A stretch of 64,000 nt of DNA from Sabellastarte sp. h YS-2021 (lineage: Eukaryota; Annelida; Polychaeta; Sabellida; Sabellidae), in assembly GCA_964017235.1 (NCBI GenBank), contig OZ024936.1, forward strand, positions 17,336,496 to 17,400,495. The letters run 5' to 3'. The first letter of the stretch is position 1; each line of letters opens with the position of its first letter. Of the stretch, positions 53,798-64,000 are shown one piece after another. The notes beneath the pieces were generated by a model. That model did not search any database, was not told the DNA's origin, and saw only the letters and a list, made by a program, of their open reading frames with translations. Made by a program: the position numbers and the translations under genes.

Positions 53798-54332
53798 ACC
53801 CAGTCACAGTACAGGCGGTACATCCCATGGTTCTAGGCATTGGGCTAAATGCCCCTGTCCTTCAACTACTGTCCAAGGTACATAGGCAACCTTATGACAC
53901 AGTGGCAAAATGTCCAATATCTTCTACACAAAATTTTAAATGTTTAAAATTTATGTCTCTGACCGCCTGACCATGAGCATGCAGAGATGAATGTGAGTAT
54001 GCGCAGATGAATTTCTTGCTACGGTAACTGAAGGTGTAGTCCATGGTGTATATAAGGTTGTGACTCGGTCATCTTTCGGTGTAATGCGGTGACACAAGGA
54101 TAGTGGAAGTAAATGGATGTTTCGCCACTATGGCATAAGTTCCCACACGAACCTCACATGGTAGTTGAAGGACAGGGGTGTTTTGCCCAATGCCTATAAC
54201 CGTAAATTATATTGCCTGTAGTGTGATGGAAACAATGAATCTCAGAAGGTATGAGGTGTCCTGATAGGCAGTTCTGCGGCCAAGTAAAACCTCCAACTGT
54301 GGCACGTACCGCCTGTAGTGTGACTGGGGCAT
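53798..54332. mobile_element. Foldback/TIR element, copy B (complete)
   Basis: Outer ends CAGTCACAGTACAGGCGGTA (left) and TACCGCCTGTAGTGTGACTG (right) are inverted repeats with one difference. A second, longer inverted pair lies inside: CTAGGCATTGGGCTAAATGC plus CCCTGTCCTTCAACTA against TAGTTGAAGGACAGGGGTGT plus TTTGCCCAATGCCTATAA. No coding. Homologous to 1-663 and carries the empty site for that copy's nested MITE. No clear target duplication. Confidence 0.8.
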
Positions 54333-54613
54333 AGGGAGATCAAATCTTCACCATTCAATCGTTTTATCTTATTTTGTGATAACATTGTTAATCCATACTT
54401 TCCGGACTAACCTCTCCATAGTTGTTGAAGGTCCAGATGGTTAGGTCATTTGTGACATTGTACTTTTTTGTAATTTATTATAAAACTACTTTATGGGAGA
54501 CAAGAATTTTGGCCGTCATATTGGAAAAGTATGGTATAGTCAACTGGAGCAGCAACAGCCTTATTTACAATAACTATAAAGCACTCAAAATTAATTTGAT
54601 GTATCCAGATAGA

Positions 54614-54773
54614 GAGGTCCTCGGTGGCCTAGTGGTTAGCAAGTTTGGCATCTAATGATGGGCTGTCACCTTTGTGGGTTCGAGTCCCACAAGTGGCAAT
54701 GCTGAGGACCTGTCCCAATATGACCCTGGCTGTTGAACGGGACGTTAAACCCCAACTTTGACTTTGACTTGTG
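54614..54773 (+). mobile_element. tRNA-derived SINE, type 3, with target duplication
   Basis: Box A-like GGTGGCCTAGTGGTTAGCAA, box B-like GGGTTCGAGTCCCAC, tail ATATGACCCTGGCTGTTGAA and GGGACGTTAAACCCCAACTT. Flanked by TCCAGATAGA (54604-54613 and 54774-54783). The same tail appears antisense at 6428, 29158 and 51934. Confidence 0.88.
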
Positions 54774-54783
54774 TCCAGATAGA

Positions 54784-56440
54784 AGATATGGTAACAATGT
54801 TTAGTGGTTATTAATTTGGACCAACCTCATACTTTGATGATAACACAAGGACATTTTCCATGTGGTGGAAATTGGAAATGTGTGGAATTTTCTTTTGTAT
54901 AAAATGTCACATATAAATGCTAAATGTACAGTACTAGTGGGATAAAATCACATTTAAAAATGAGGTAATACTTCTTAAATTTATTGTTTGTGCTGTCACG
55001 TCAAGCAAACAGTTTGTTATCAGTAAAAGTAAAAAGTAAAGTGTCCCAAATTGATGACCATCCCAAATCAGTGCCGCCCGTGTACTAATTACTAATATTT
55101 GTCGAATAACATCGCAACCTTCATTGGAGCAAAGCCTGGCCCTGTTTAAAGAAAGCTATCTACAAAATGAACCTTTATAAAATTATCATTGTCTCTTAGC
55201 AAATTGGGCTTTAAAGTAGCATTCCTTGAGGCAAGTACAAACCAAAATTCACTGAGAAGCGGGGTGTAACTTTCTGAAATAAGGTAATACATTTGAGTTT
55301 TATTGGTAATATATGAATTTCGTCTTTGAAAAAAATCACTCTACAGTGATGTTTATGCAAAGTAGTTTGCCAATTAATATTTCTTATTCCCAGAGTAAAT
55401 ACATCTGGTGCTTTTTGTTACAAAATAAGATTTTACATTTTTCTATAAAAGATTAACATTTGAAACTTTTTGAAATAAAAGAATACAGAGGTATCTTTCT
55501 TTTCGTGGCCCAAAAATTGTCTGACACTCATCGTTCATGAATTCAACTTTTCTATAATAATGTCTAGGTGGAATATAAAATACATTCCCCATGGTTCATC
55601 TTTCTCTGTGTACGGGTGTGTAGAATACTTAGAATAGACTAATCTGCCTATGTTGCCTTAAGTCAGACTTGGTCTAGTCACTTTTTGACCTTCAAGGTTA
55701 CATATCTGGGCTATCTCTGTCTTTGATTGCTTCCTTTCTTATTTTATTTCAAATATTTCAGATTATTTGCATTTACCTTGGATTTTGAATTTCCTCTTTG
55801 GATAGGAACTATAATATAAATTGTGGTGTTAAAAAAATTGGTACTAATTAGAAATTCACATTAAGCTGAGTACCCAACAAAAAGTGTTATGACTACTGAA
55901 ACACTGGTAAACAAGTTATAGGTAATACACATTGTTGCTTAATATTATTGACAAAACTGTGACAATCATGAATTTATCATGAATCATGAATCATATTTAT
56001 GAATAAATCATGAATGAACGTTTTAATGACAACAGAATGACATTTAATGACGTTTATATAGTGAAATAACAGACGACTGTTTTAATGTAATTAATGTCAG
56101 AATCACTACTGTAATGCAAATGAAATTGGTAAGTTAATGCAAACTGAAACATGATAGATATAGTGGTGAAAGTCCCTTGTACTGTTGTCATATTTTTATA
56201 AACTCTGACGAGTTTTGTATCTATTGAGCATTGTTATTTAGCTCTGCGATAACTATCTTTTTATTTATCTCAAAAGACGAACATTTCTTGGATTGTATCG
56301 TCACTTTAAAAAGTGGAAAACACATAAATCTAAAAGATAATTAGTGTTAATAAGTCTTTTCTGTTATATTGGCAAGCTTTTCAAGTTTAGTTACAGATTT
56401 CAAACCTCAGACCTCAAATAAAACACTAAAATTATTATAA
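54784..56440. other. Non-coding sequence, no gene recognised
   Basis: AT-rich. Local repeats of GAATCATGAAT and TTTATGAATAAATCATGAAT near 55970-56015. Nothing coding. Confidence 0.5.
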
Positions 56441-56534
56441 ATGAAGCTACTACCAAAATCCAAAATCTGCACACTTGAAATAAATATTATTCTGTTATTA
56501 CTGGGTGCTTTAGGTGACCCTAGTGTAGGTTACT

Positions 56535-56845
56535 TACCTAAGGCCAGGAGAGATGAAAATCTTTTGAGAGACTTTATCTGCGCACAGAATACCGGTTATC
56601 TGACTCATAGTGAGGGAGTGCACAGTGCTTCAAGTTGGTTAATCCGGTTTTTCAGAGACAAGTGTTATAACAATCTTGTATGAACATGTATTGTGTCCTG
56701 ATTGTGATGGTTGAGATGAGAATCTCTCAAGAGACTTTATCTGCATATACAATACCAGCTATCCGGCTCATAGTGAGGGAGTGCACAGTACTTCCAGTCA
56801 GTTAATTCGGTTATTTCGAGACAAGTATCATGAAAATGTAGGTAT
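56535..56845 (+). repeat. Tandem duplication of about 165 bp
   Basis: GAGACTTTATCTGCGCACAG...GGCTCATAGTGAGGGAGTGC-type sequence occurs twice (about 56545-56680 and 56711-56840), each ending with TTTTTCAGAGACAAGT or its variant. The first copy lies in an open frame starting at 56441 with a hydrophobic N-terminus, but I do not recognise a family. It may be the 5' part of the retroelement that follows. Confidence 0.6.
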
Positions 56846-56851
56846 TTCAAA

Positions 56852-58490
56852 ATGAATAAATATGACAAAGTATACATTCAAGATCGTAATGTTGAAAAAG
56901 AGACAGCTCACATTGACCCAGTTCAGAGTAATGATCAGGTTGATGAAAACTGTACTTTGTCAAGACAAAACAGTGACTTTCTGCAAGGTCACAGATGTCA
57001 AGCTTATCTTTCTGATAGAAGCTACTGTGGCAAGGCTTGTATTAAGAATATAAATGTGCAAAGTATAGCTGATAAAAGTGAAGATCTAAAACTGTTTCTT
57101 ACAGCAGTTGGCTCAAGGGTATTGGGACTGGCAGCTGTGAAATATGTATTCCCCCGGGATTTTCCATATGCTAAGGAAATTAATCTTAAAAATGGTGAAG
57201 GATTAGTTTAGTTTGAGTTTTAACGTCGCTCTAAACACTGTAACGGTCATATCACAACAGGTAGTTTTGTGGACAGAGGAAACCAGTACATGCAGTTGGT
57301 CAAGATTCTGTACTGTAAACTGCCAACCATCTGTAAGAAACTACCAACTTTCCCACATAAGGTTCGGGTTTAAACTGCCAACCTCAGAGGTGGGAGGCCA
57401 GTGTGTTACCACTGCACCACCATGGCCCCAAAATAGTGAAGGTAATCATGCATCAGTAAATGAAGCAGTTCTGTACAAAATTGACCTTTCCAGTGTGTTC
57501 AGGCACCTCAGAATTGACACTAGTGATTATAACCTATTATGTCTTAAAAGGCGATAAAAGTACTTCGGTAACTTATATTATCTATTTGGTCACAGATCAG
57601 GCAGCATGGCAATGACTAGATTAACTTCTTTTTTCGCTATATCATGAAAAAATCTAGGCTATTGCATGTTCCCTCATGAGGATGATATGACTCGATGTGC
57701 CCTGGTGGGCGAGGCAAACTTCCTTCTTCGCCTTCTTAAAAATTTAGGCTTTCTGATAAGTTTGGCTAAATTGCTAAGACCTACACATGACTGTAACTGT
57801 CTAGGCATCATGACTGACACCAAAACTTTGTTTATCTCGAAAGAAAATCAACTTGAGATCATCAGAAAATGTAGACACATACAGCAACAGAAATATATTA
57901 CAAAAACTTCAGTCGCTTATTTGCATCATAATGTTGTACAGAAATGTGTCACATACTTTCGATACTTCAGAAATCGCCAATTGAATACCTTACGAGAGGC
58001 TGCTAGCAATGAAATTCTGATTGCAGAATATATAACTAGAGAAATAACCTGGTTTTAGACCTCCATGCATAAATTCAATGGCTCGACAACTTATGATCAT
58101 AGGAACCCCTCTTATCATGAACAAATTAAAATGGATGCTTGCCTTGAAGGCATGGGAGGGGTCTGGAGTAATCAAGTATATACTTGTAGTATCCCAAATG
58201 GTCTAAAACATTATGTAGAATTTAGTATTAGACATTTTAAGATGTTAAACATGCTATTAGTGCTGATACTGTGGGGTCATAGGTGGCAACATAAGAAAAT
58301 TATATTTAAAGTTGATAATCTGGCAGTAGTCACAGTATGTAATATAGGTTACACCAGATGCAAGCATCTGGCTGCAATAATTAGAAATATCTGATTACTA
58401 ACAGCCACCTGGGATATTGAGGTCAAGGTCACACATATTCCAGACAAGATGAATAACACAGAAGATTTATTATCTCGAGGAGGGAGGTAG
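56852..58490 (+). pseudogene. DIRS-type retrotransposon fragment, reverse transcriptase and RNase H, broken
   Basis: An upstream frame (56852-57201) ends FPYAKEINLKNGEG and is interrupted by a SINE (57202-57429). It resumes as IDLSSVFRHLRIDTSDYNLL and RSGSMAMTRLTSFF, then HEDDMTRCALVGEANFLLRL (the YxDD-type catalytic box reads HEDD, GATGAT at 57681-57686) and CNCLGIMTDTKTLFIS. The RNase H part is DACLEGMGGVWSNQVY, VDNLAVV, LAAIIRN and HIPDKMNNTEDLLSR. Stops and frame changes occur at several places (for example the stop ending the frame at 57557). The family call rests on similarity to the minus-strand copy that still carries a tyrosine recombinase. Not functional. Confidence 0.75.
57202..57429 (-). 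mobile_element. tRNA-derived SINE, type 1, antisense, inserted in the DIRS-type fragment
   Basis: On the minus strand it has a GTGGTGCAGTGGTAACAC box A-like and a GGCAGTTTAAACCC box B-like segment, and a tail ending AACGTTAAAACTCAAAC-like. It is flanked by AAAATGGTGAAGG (57189-57201) and AAAATAGTGAAGG (57430-57442), a 13-bp duplication with one change. Confidence 0.88.
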
Positions 58491-58499
58491 GGGGCCCAC

Positions 58500-59980
58500 A
58501 CCCTATAACTGAAATTCTTAATATGGCTTTCGAGTGAACCAGACCAATAAAAATTCACGCTTTAATATAATCTGTGAAAATTTTAGCCGGATTGACCAAA
58601 TTACAAGGACAGTTTTTGAATGATCTAGCATTTTATGATACCCTCTCTACCTACACTCCCTGAATGTGTACTTTATTCTACATATGTATTTCTGAAGAAC
58701 TATACTACTAAAATTCATTTCAGTGGTGACTCCTGTGGGACACAATATGGTCCACAACTTTAATTCTACCTTAATTGAGAAAATAGCACAACACCCTGAT
58801 ACCCTGTATTTTACCCTTCCTATAGTAGTATGTGCCAGGTGATTTTCTGTCCAACTTTCAGAATTAAAGAAAACAATTGTTACTGGTTTGGGCTGATTTT
58901 CATCTATTTTGGGCCATTTTAACAGCAATATATGGGTTAAATAATTTCTATTCAGCCTAAAATACCCTTATTTATTGTTAAACTATGCATGAAATTAAAT
59001 TAAGCTTCAGATTGGCAATATTATGATATACTTGAAAATCCCCCATGAGGGGGTGGGGTTTAGGGGCTCCCACTCCCCTTAACTGAAATTCTTAATATGG
59101 CCCTCGAGTGGGCCAGACAAATAAAATTACATTCTATGATATAGAATGGGTTTCCTGTGAAAATTGCAACCAAATTGACTAAATTTAAGGGTTGCTTTTT
59201 GCTGATCTGAATTTTTATGATACCTTTTGATGAGAAAATATCAGCATATCCTGATACAGCCACCAGAGCCTTCCTGGACCACATATCAGGCAAATGACAC
59301 CACTGGTACACCAGGGGAAATCATAAGACTTGTGCAATCAGATTCAGTATATGCCAGATGATTTCTGTCCAAATTTCTAACTTAAAGAGGAGCTGTATTT
59401 TACCCTTCCTGGACCAGGTATCACATAAATGACACTACTGGTACATCAGATGTAATCCTGAGACCTGTACAGTCAGATTTAGTATGTGTTAAGTGATTTG
59501 CTGTCCAAATTTTAGGCTTAAAGACCAACAATTGGTACTGCTTTGTTCTGATTTTGATCTATTTTGGGCCATTTTAACAACAATATTTGGCTGTTCTGCC
59601 ATTTTTAGCTGTTTTTGGCTGTTCTGGCATTTTATGATACCCTCGCTACCAACACTCCCCACAGCTGTAGTTTGGGCTAGATATGTGTTTCTAAAAGACG
59701 CTGCTATCAAAATTAATTTCAGTGGACACTCCTGTAGGCACATCTCGGAACTGAAGTTCTTAATATGGCCCTGGAATGGACAAGACCAATAAAAATCATT
59801 TTTTGATATAAACTGATTTCCTGTGAAAATTTCAGACAGATTGACCCACTTTAAAGGGTGGTTTTGACTGATCTGATACCCCAGCTACCTACACCCCCTG
59901 AAACTGTACTTTGGGCTAGATATGTATTCGGACAATATTTCAGTGGCGACTCCTATGGGACATGGTCTCTCCACCCCAGG
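58500..59980. repeat. Three degenerate tandem units of about 600 bp
   Basis: TGAAATTCTTAATATGGC (58511, 59085) and TGAAGTTCTTAATATGGC (59751) start related blocks containing CCAGACCAATAAAAAT-type and TGTGAAAATTT-type motifs, then TTTTATGATACC or a variant. TTTCAGTGGNGACTCCTGTG-like motifs occur at about 58718, 59717 and 59938. The block lies between the two opposed DIRS-type fragments. Confidence 0.65.
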
Positions 59981-60533
59981 AAAAGAGTCAAAACAAGACA
60001 CTGTGGAGTGTCTTTTTACACAATAACAATGTAAATTTATATGATAGTTACAATTAAAGTTAAATATGCTAAATTAGAGTTCCTGTACATAAAGTCTCTC
60101 TACATCATCTATTGTACAAAGTGTAAATTCACATGCAGACAAAGGTTAATTGACATTTGTAACACAACAGAGGTCTAAATGGCCTCAACGTCAAACTCAC
60201 AGTTGATACACACATAACTGATTTGGTGTACACTACAGGTTGAGGTCACCCCACTCTAAATTTAAGGCTAATGCAAACCTGTCCCCAAGTGGTTGATAAA
60301 CTGCCAAGCTACCAAGGGGGGAGGGGAGGCAGCGGAAGAGGACACATGTAGGAGGGTGAGGTGACCACAAGCTGAGAAAAGTAACAATGTATGGATATAA
60401 GGGATATGTGTATATAACATTTACAGAAAATCCTCAAGCCCAAAGGAAAAGTAGGGGTAACGACTTACGACAATAAGGCTGCAAATGCATGAGCAATACC
60501 TTCCCCAGACTTATGATTGCGTTGAATGTAGGT
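59981..60533. other. Non-coding sequence, no gene recognised
   Basis: Flanks the end of the minus-strand recombinase region; may be the 3' part of that element. Confidence 0.4.
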
Positions 60534-61161
60534 CTAGACCCAATCTGAACTCCAGGTGCCATGGAATTTTATTTGTTGGATGGGGACATACGTGGTTATA
60601 GGTAAATGTAGCCCCAGATCTTCATGAACCATATAATGATTATGAGGTAAACCTAAAGTAAGGTTCCGTTTTGAAAGTTTCTTTCTGATTCTACTGTCTA
60701 CTGCCCGGGCCTCAAAAGGACAAAGTTTGGAACCCTTAATTCTCGGAACAGTGAGAAGGTTCACCGTATCTCGGGTCAAACAACCAATGGAGTGAGTGGC
60801 TAAATTTGATACACCCAGAAAGCCAAAGAAAGCCAAAAGAAAGCCAGTTTTGTAAACCCGTCCCATATAAATAGTGTCACCGAGTTCCACAATGGTCTGG
60901 AAGCGTGGGGAGGTCAATAATATTTCTATTAACAATCTGTAAAGGTCTATTTATCTTAAGTGATTTCTGAAAATAACAAATGTTGGGATGGTCCAAAACA
61001 TGGTAATTAAAACCAAGGATAATAAAATTCGCTTTTATGGCACATACATGATTAACTGTCACATTGTGAGAAACTCCATGACGGGCTAAATACTCTAGAT
61101 ATGCAAGATCATCAGAATATGATACACCATTCAGTGACAGGTTTACACAGAAAGAAAGCAA
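60534..61161 (-). pseudogene. DIRS-type tyrosine recombinase, broken
   Basis: Reading on the minus strand: LTSPRFQTIVELGDTIYMGR-type sequence, FLLAFFGFLGVSNLATHSIG, DTVNLLTVPRIKGSKLCPFE, DSRIRKKLSKRNLTLGLPHN and QQIKFHGTWSSDWV. This layout is characteristic of the tyrosine recombinase of DIRS-like retrotransposons. A stretch between THSIG and DTVNLL seems to be missing. The H-x-x-R region is altered (HYMVHEDLG). A frame break near 60900 separates the N-terminal part. Not functional. Confidence 0.8.
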
Positions 61162-61299
61162 TAAACTTGCTGAATAGCATTCTGTAGCACTGTTCAGTTT
61201 TTGGGCGGAAAGCTGATGTCAAACGTTTTGTGCTCTAAAGGCAAGGTCACTCAGAGGACCAACACCTACAACAAAGTACAACATCTGTATTCTCACCAA

Positions 61300-61988
61300 T
61301 TAAATATCATTATCAATGTTAAGGGAGGAGTGGTCCACCTGAAGCCACACGGGAACAGGGGACATAGGAATACAACTTTTCAATGTAGTGGGGAGTGTTT
61401 TTCCAAAGTGACAATAGGTCAGCAGTCCTATTCTGGGCACCTGAAATATGTTTATAAACTAGTTGAATATCATGAGCGGCAGCCCCCTGCCAAATATTTC
61501 TGGCACATGTAGCTAGGAATGGATATTGTGTATGACTTAAAGAGAGGACTGTAACCACAAAAATGGGCCAAAATGGGCCAAACACCCTGGTAGCTACCAG
61601 AATATTTCACCATCTCCAATTGAACAATGCCCATGAAGTTAAGGTAGTGATGCGGTATGGGGAGGTGGTATACATAATTACCCCAAACGCCTCCTAGACC
61701 CACCAGGCATTCATCTAACTCAACAGACTCATCAGTGCAACCATGGTTATACATGGAGACACTATTGTAATGAGTCAGGAATTGTTGAAATCACCTGATG
61801 TCACACCTGAACTCTTGTGTTAGAACTATGTTCCTTATGTCATGGTTTTTGCGTAACAACTCTAGCATCCAATTGAGAAAAAGACACGCTGGACAGATGC
61901 ACTTGTGCATGTAGAGCAACTTCCCCAGAAAAGATTGCAATCGATGTTTGGTGCACTGCATCTTCAAGAGCCACACTGTGACGGACAT
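61300..61988 (-). pseudogene. DIRS-type reverse transcriptase end and RNase H, broken, minus strand
   Basis: Minus strand: HRLQSFLGKLLYMHKCICPA, MLELLRKNHDIRNIVLTQEF, LDECLVGLGGVWGNYVYHLP, YPFLATCARNIWQ, DIQLVYKHISGAQNRTADLL. Several frames are used. It lies directly upstream (in minus orientation) of the recombinase region, the expected DIRS order. It is oriented towards the plus-strand fragment at 56852-58490. Confidence 0.78.
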
Positions 61989-62560
61989 TTTGAAAGTGAA
62001 AAGAAGAACTTGTATAGACTATGGCTGTGTGAAAAATGTTGCTTTAAAACCATGGGAGTTGGTACCAGAAGCATATTGTCAACAATTCAGAAATTGTCAT
62101 AAACAAGAAAGTCAAACTTATGTTGAATTTGCCCACGAGAAAGAATTGTACTTTGACAGATGGTGTAATTCTAGAGAAGTTGGTACAGGCTTTGAAAAGC
62201 TTAGGCAGGTCATCTAGACTGAAGAGTTCAAAAGGTGTGTTTCAGATAACATTAAAACCTATCCAGATAAGCAGCAAGTTGAAACTTTGGAAAAAGCAGC
62301 AGCTTATGCAGATGACTATGCAGTGACTCACAAGTCCACTTAAAAAAAACATCCTCCGGTTCAACTAAGAAGTCTTATCCTGAAGTAGGAAAGAAATCTG
62401 AACATGTAGCTCCAGAAAAGAGTTCAGATAAGGGTGAAACCTCAAATCATACTATGAATAAGGATAGGAAACCCAGATTCTTTGCTCCTGTATGCCATTA
62501 TTTTAAAAAAACCCGGAAATGTTATGTCTGACCATTGGCTCTTAAAGAAAAAGAGAGAAG
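61985..62560 (+). pseudogene. Ty3/gypsy-type Gag fragment, decayed
   Basis: Reads VALKPWELVPEAYCQQFRNC, QTYVEFAHEKELYFDRWCNS, then in another frame EEFKRCVSDNIKTYPDKQQV and AAAYADDYAVTHKST followed by a stop, and finally a degenerate zinc knuckle CHYFKKPGNVMSDHW in which two cysteines and the histidine of CX2CX4HX4C are changed. It resembles SCAN-like Gag proteins of Ty3/gypsy elements. It ends where the segmental duplication begins. Confidence 0.7.
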
Positions 62561-64000
62561 GTTGTTTTATACTGTTTTCTATGAATTCTATGTTTATGTT
62601 AATTCAATTTTTATGTGGTGAAAAGTGTGAGAGGTTGCAAACCATGCAACATAGAATTCATCTGTACTTCAAGGAGGATGACCAGACCTTTATAGTAAAG
62701 TGTGCTTTCTTTTTGTAGTTGTTTATTTTTAAACAACAAAAAATATCATCGATAAATTATTTTTATACAAACTATACCTTTCTTTTTCTTAAATTCTCAC
62801 TTAAGTGGTCTGATATGTCTTATATATATTTATGATGCACTTTAAAAGTGCCCATATTCAGTTTCATTGTTATTCATAGGATTAATCTAATAAAAATAAT
62901 TACCAAGACTTAGGATTTTAAATTCATAGGAACTTACTTGTGTTCATGATAACTCCAAAGCTAATGAATGGATCTTTCTGATTTTTGTTTTCCTGTGGGT
63001 AGGGACTGACCAAAAGAAGTGGTTAAAAGTTTGGAAAAGATCCAAATCATATTGTGGATACTAAGAAATCGCAAATTTTCAAAAGCCCAAATTTCAAAGT
63101 ATTTTCAATGACTTTCAATATCTTTGCAAATATACTATTTACATCAAATTAAAGGGTCACAAACTACAATAAAATGCCTGCATGCTTGCTTTGCTACAGG
63201 GATAGAGATACGGGGATTTCCATCTCATTTTCAGCTCTACATTGTTCTGTAAGGCCTGAAATTTTGGGGCATTTTGGAAAAATTGATTTCAAGAAAAAGT
63301 GTTGTACTGTATAAAACCTCCTCCCCTGACAAAAACTCTGAGATATGTGGCAGATTCCATCAGCCTCAATGAATGCCTTTTGGTTTAGGTGTATGATATT
63401 TTTATTATATAGATACTGACCAGGTGTCGCACCATTTAGTTTACTTAATGGATATGCCACAAAATGACTATCTATTATAAAATGTTTTGAATTTAAATTT
63501 GTTTCGTTGAATAATTGAACACCTTTCTTTAAACGATTGAACTGTGCCACCTCTGCAATGTCAACACTTTAAATATATGTTTCATAAGATTAATGTATAA
63601 CGTGGGTTTCAATTTTACTTTTTTTAAAGTAAAGGTAAACATTTTTTTTCTATTTGGGTATTTGTTATTGAAAAAGTATGCGCCATTTCAACAATGGGTT
63701 GTATTGATATGATAGAATTAATTCAATTACTTTCTCTTTATAAATGTTACATGCTATAAATATGAAAAAATGTCAAGATATGCAGAATAGAAAGCACAAT
63801 ATTCAAACCAAACTTATTTTATTGTGAGCACCAGATCATCTGTTGCTCAGTAGTTGTTAAGTTGTAGTAACCTGACTGTGTGGTGACCACAACAAATAAG
63901 TGGTGAACACCAGATGAACTGGTAAGCACCACATCATCTGATGATCAGAAAAACATAGACGGGAAAGTCGCAATTCATTCCAACCCTAGAGATCAGTTTG
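62560..64000. repeat. Segmental duplication, copy 2 (runs off window)
   Basis: Direct-orientation copy of 44736-46631, with many substitutions and small gaps and without the 45013-45235 insertion. The left boundary abuts the Gag fragment at GGTTGTTTTATACTG. Confidence 0.9.

Noticed and set aside
56441..56683. Small secreted protein with a hydrophobic N-terminus
   Set aside because: The frame overlaps a tandem duplication beside a retroelement, the second repeat copy does not keep the frame, and no family is recognised.

Overview
The window looks like animal nuclear DNA, most likely from a lophotrochozoan and probably a bivalve mollusc. The signs are a large intron-rich gene with standard GT-AG junctions, AT-rich introns, a secreted C1q-domain gene, tRNA-headed SINEs, DIRS-type and Ginger-type elements, and tandem-repeat elements resembling bivalve pearl/Helentron-like transposons. 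No species call is possible from the sequence alone.

The main gene (6801-40984, + strand) is a neurexin IV / contactin-associated protein (Caspr) homologue. I could place 25 coding exons with consistent reading phase. They encode, in order: a discoidin (F5/8C) domain, laminin G 1, laminin G 2, EGF 1, a fibrinogen-like region, laminin G 3, EGF 2, laminin G 4, a juxtamembrane segment, one transmembrane helix, and a short tail with a protein-4.1-binding-type motif and a C-terminal PDZ-ligand-like end (KKEWYI). The signal-peptide exon is not visible. It lies upstream of the window or is too short to recognise. Two juxtamembrane exons (35321-35482 and 38193-38351) are homologous, have the same phase, and each ends in a sequence that could lead straight into the transmembrane exon, so they are candidates for mutually exclusive splicing.

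The most unusual pattern is in the introns of this gene. After at least seven exons (5, 6, 10, 11, 15, 17 and 20) the downstream intron carries one or more decayed tandem copies of that exon's own 3' end, usually with its donor region. One copy after exon 11 still aligns codon for codon over about 37 codons. After exon 20 the junction has grown into a degenerate minisatellite. I saw no comparable copies of acceptor ends.

Mobile DNA fills much of the rest. 1916-4953 is a complete Ginger-like transposon with a TATA target duplication, terminal inverted repeats and five iterated palindromes at each end. Its integrase-type transposase is broken by one frameshift and one stop. Introns 4 and 22 each hold a non-autonomous Helentron-like element built around a satellite array: one has a 147-bp unit in exact register, the other a 168-169-bp unit. 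Several MITE families are present. One TA-flanked family has three copies, and one of those copies can be compared with an empty site elsewhere in the window. A TTAA-flanked piggyBac-like MITE and a foldback element are also present. SINEs are common, three with clear target duplications.

Downstream of the gene, 44.7-46.6 kb is duplicated at 62.56-64.0 kb and the duplication runs off the window. 48531-49472 is a two-exon secreted C1q-domain gene. 50.5-51.65 kb is a palindrome followed by a degenerate repeat of about 180-200 bp. 56.4-62.0 kb contains two oppositely oriented, decayed DIRS-type retrotransposon fragments, one of them with a tyrosine-recombinase region. 61.98-62.56 kb is a decayed Ty3/gypsy-type gag fragment abutting the segmental duplication.
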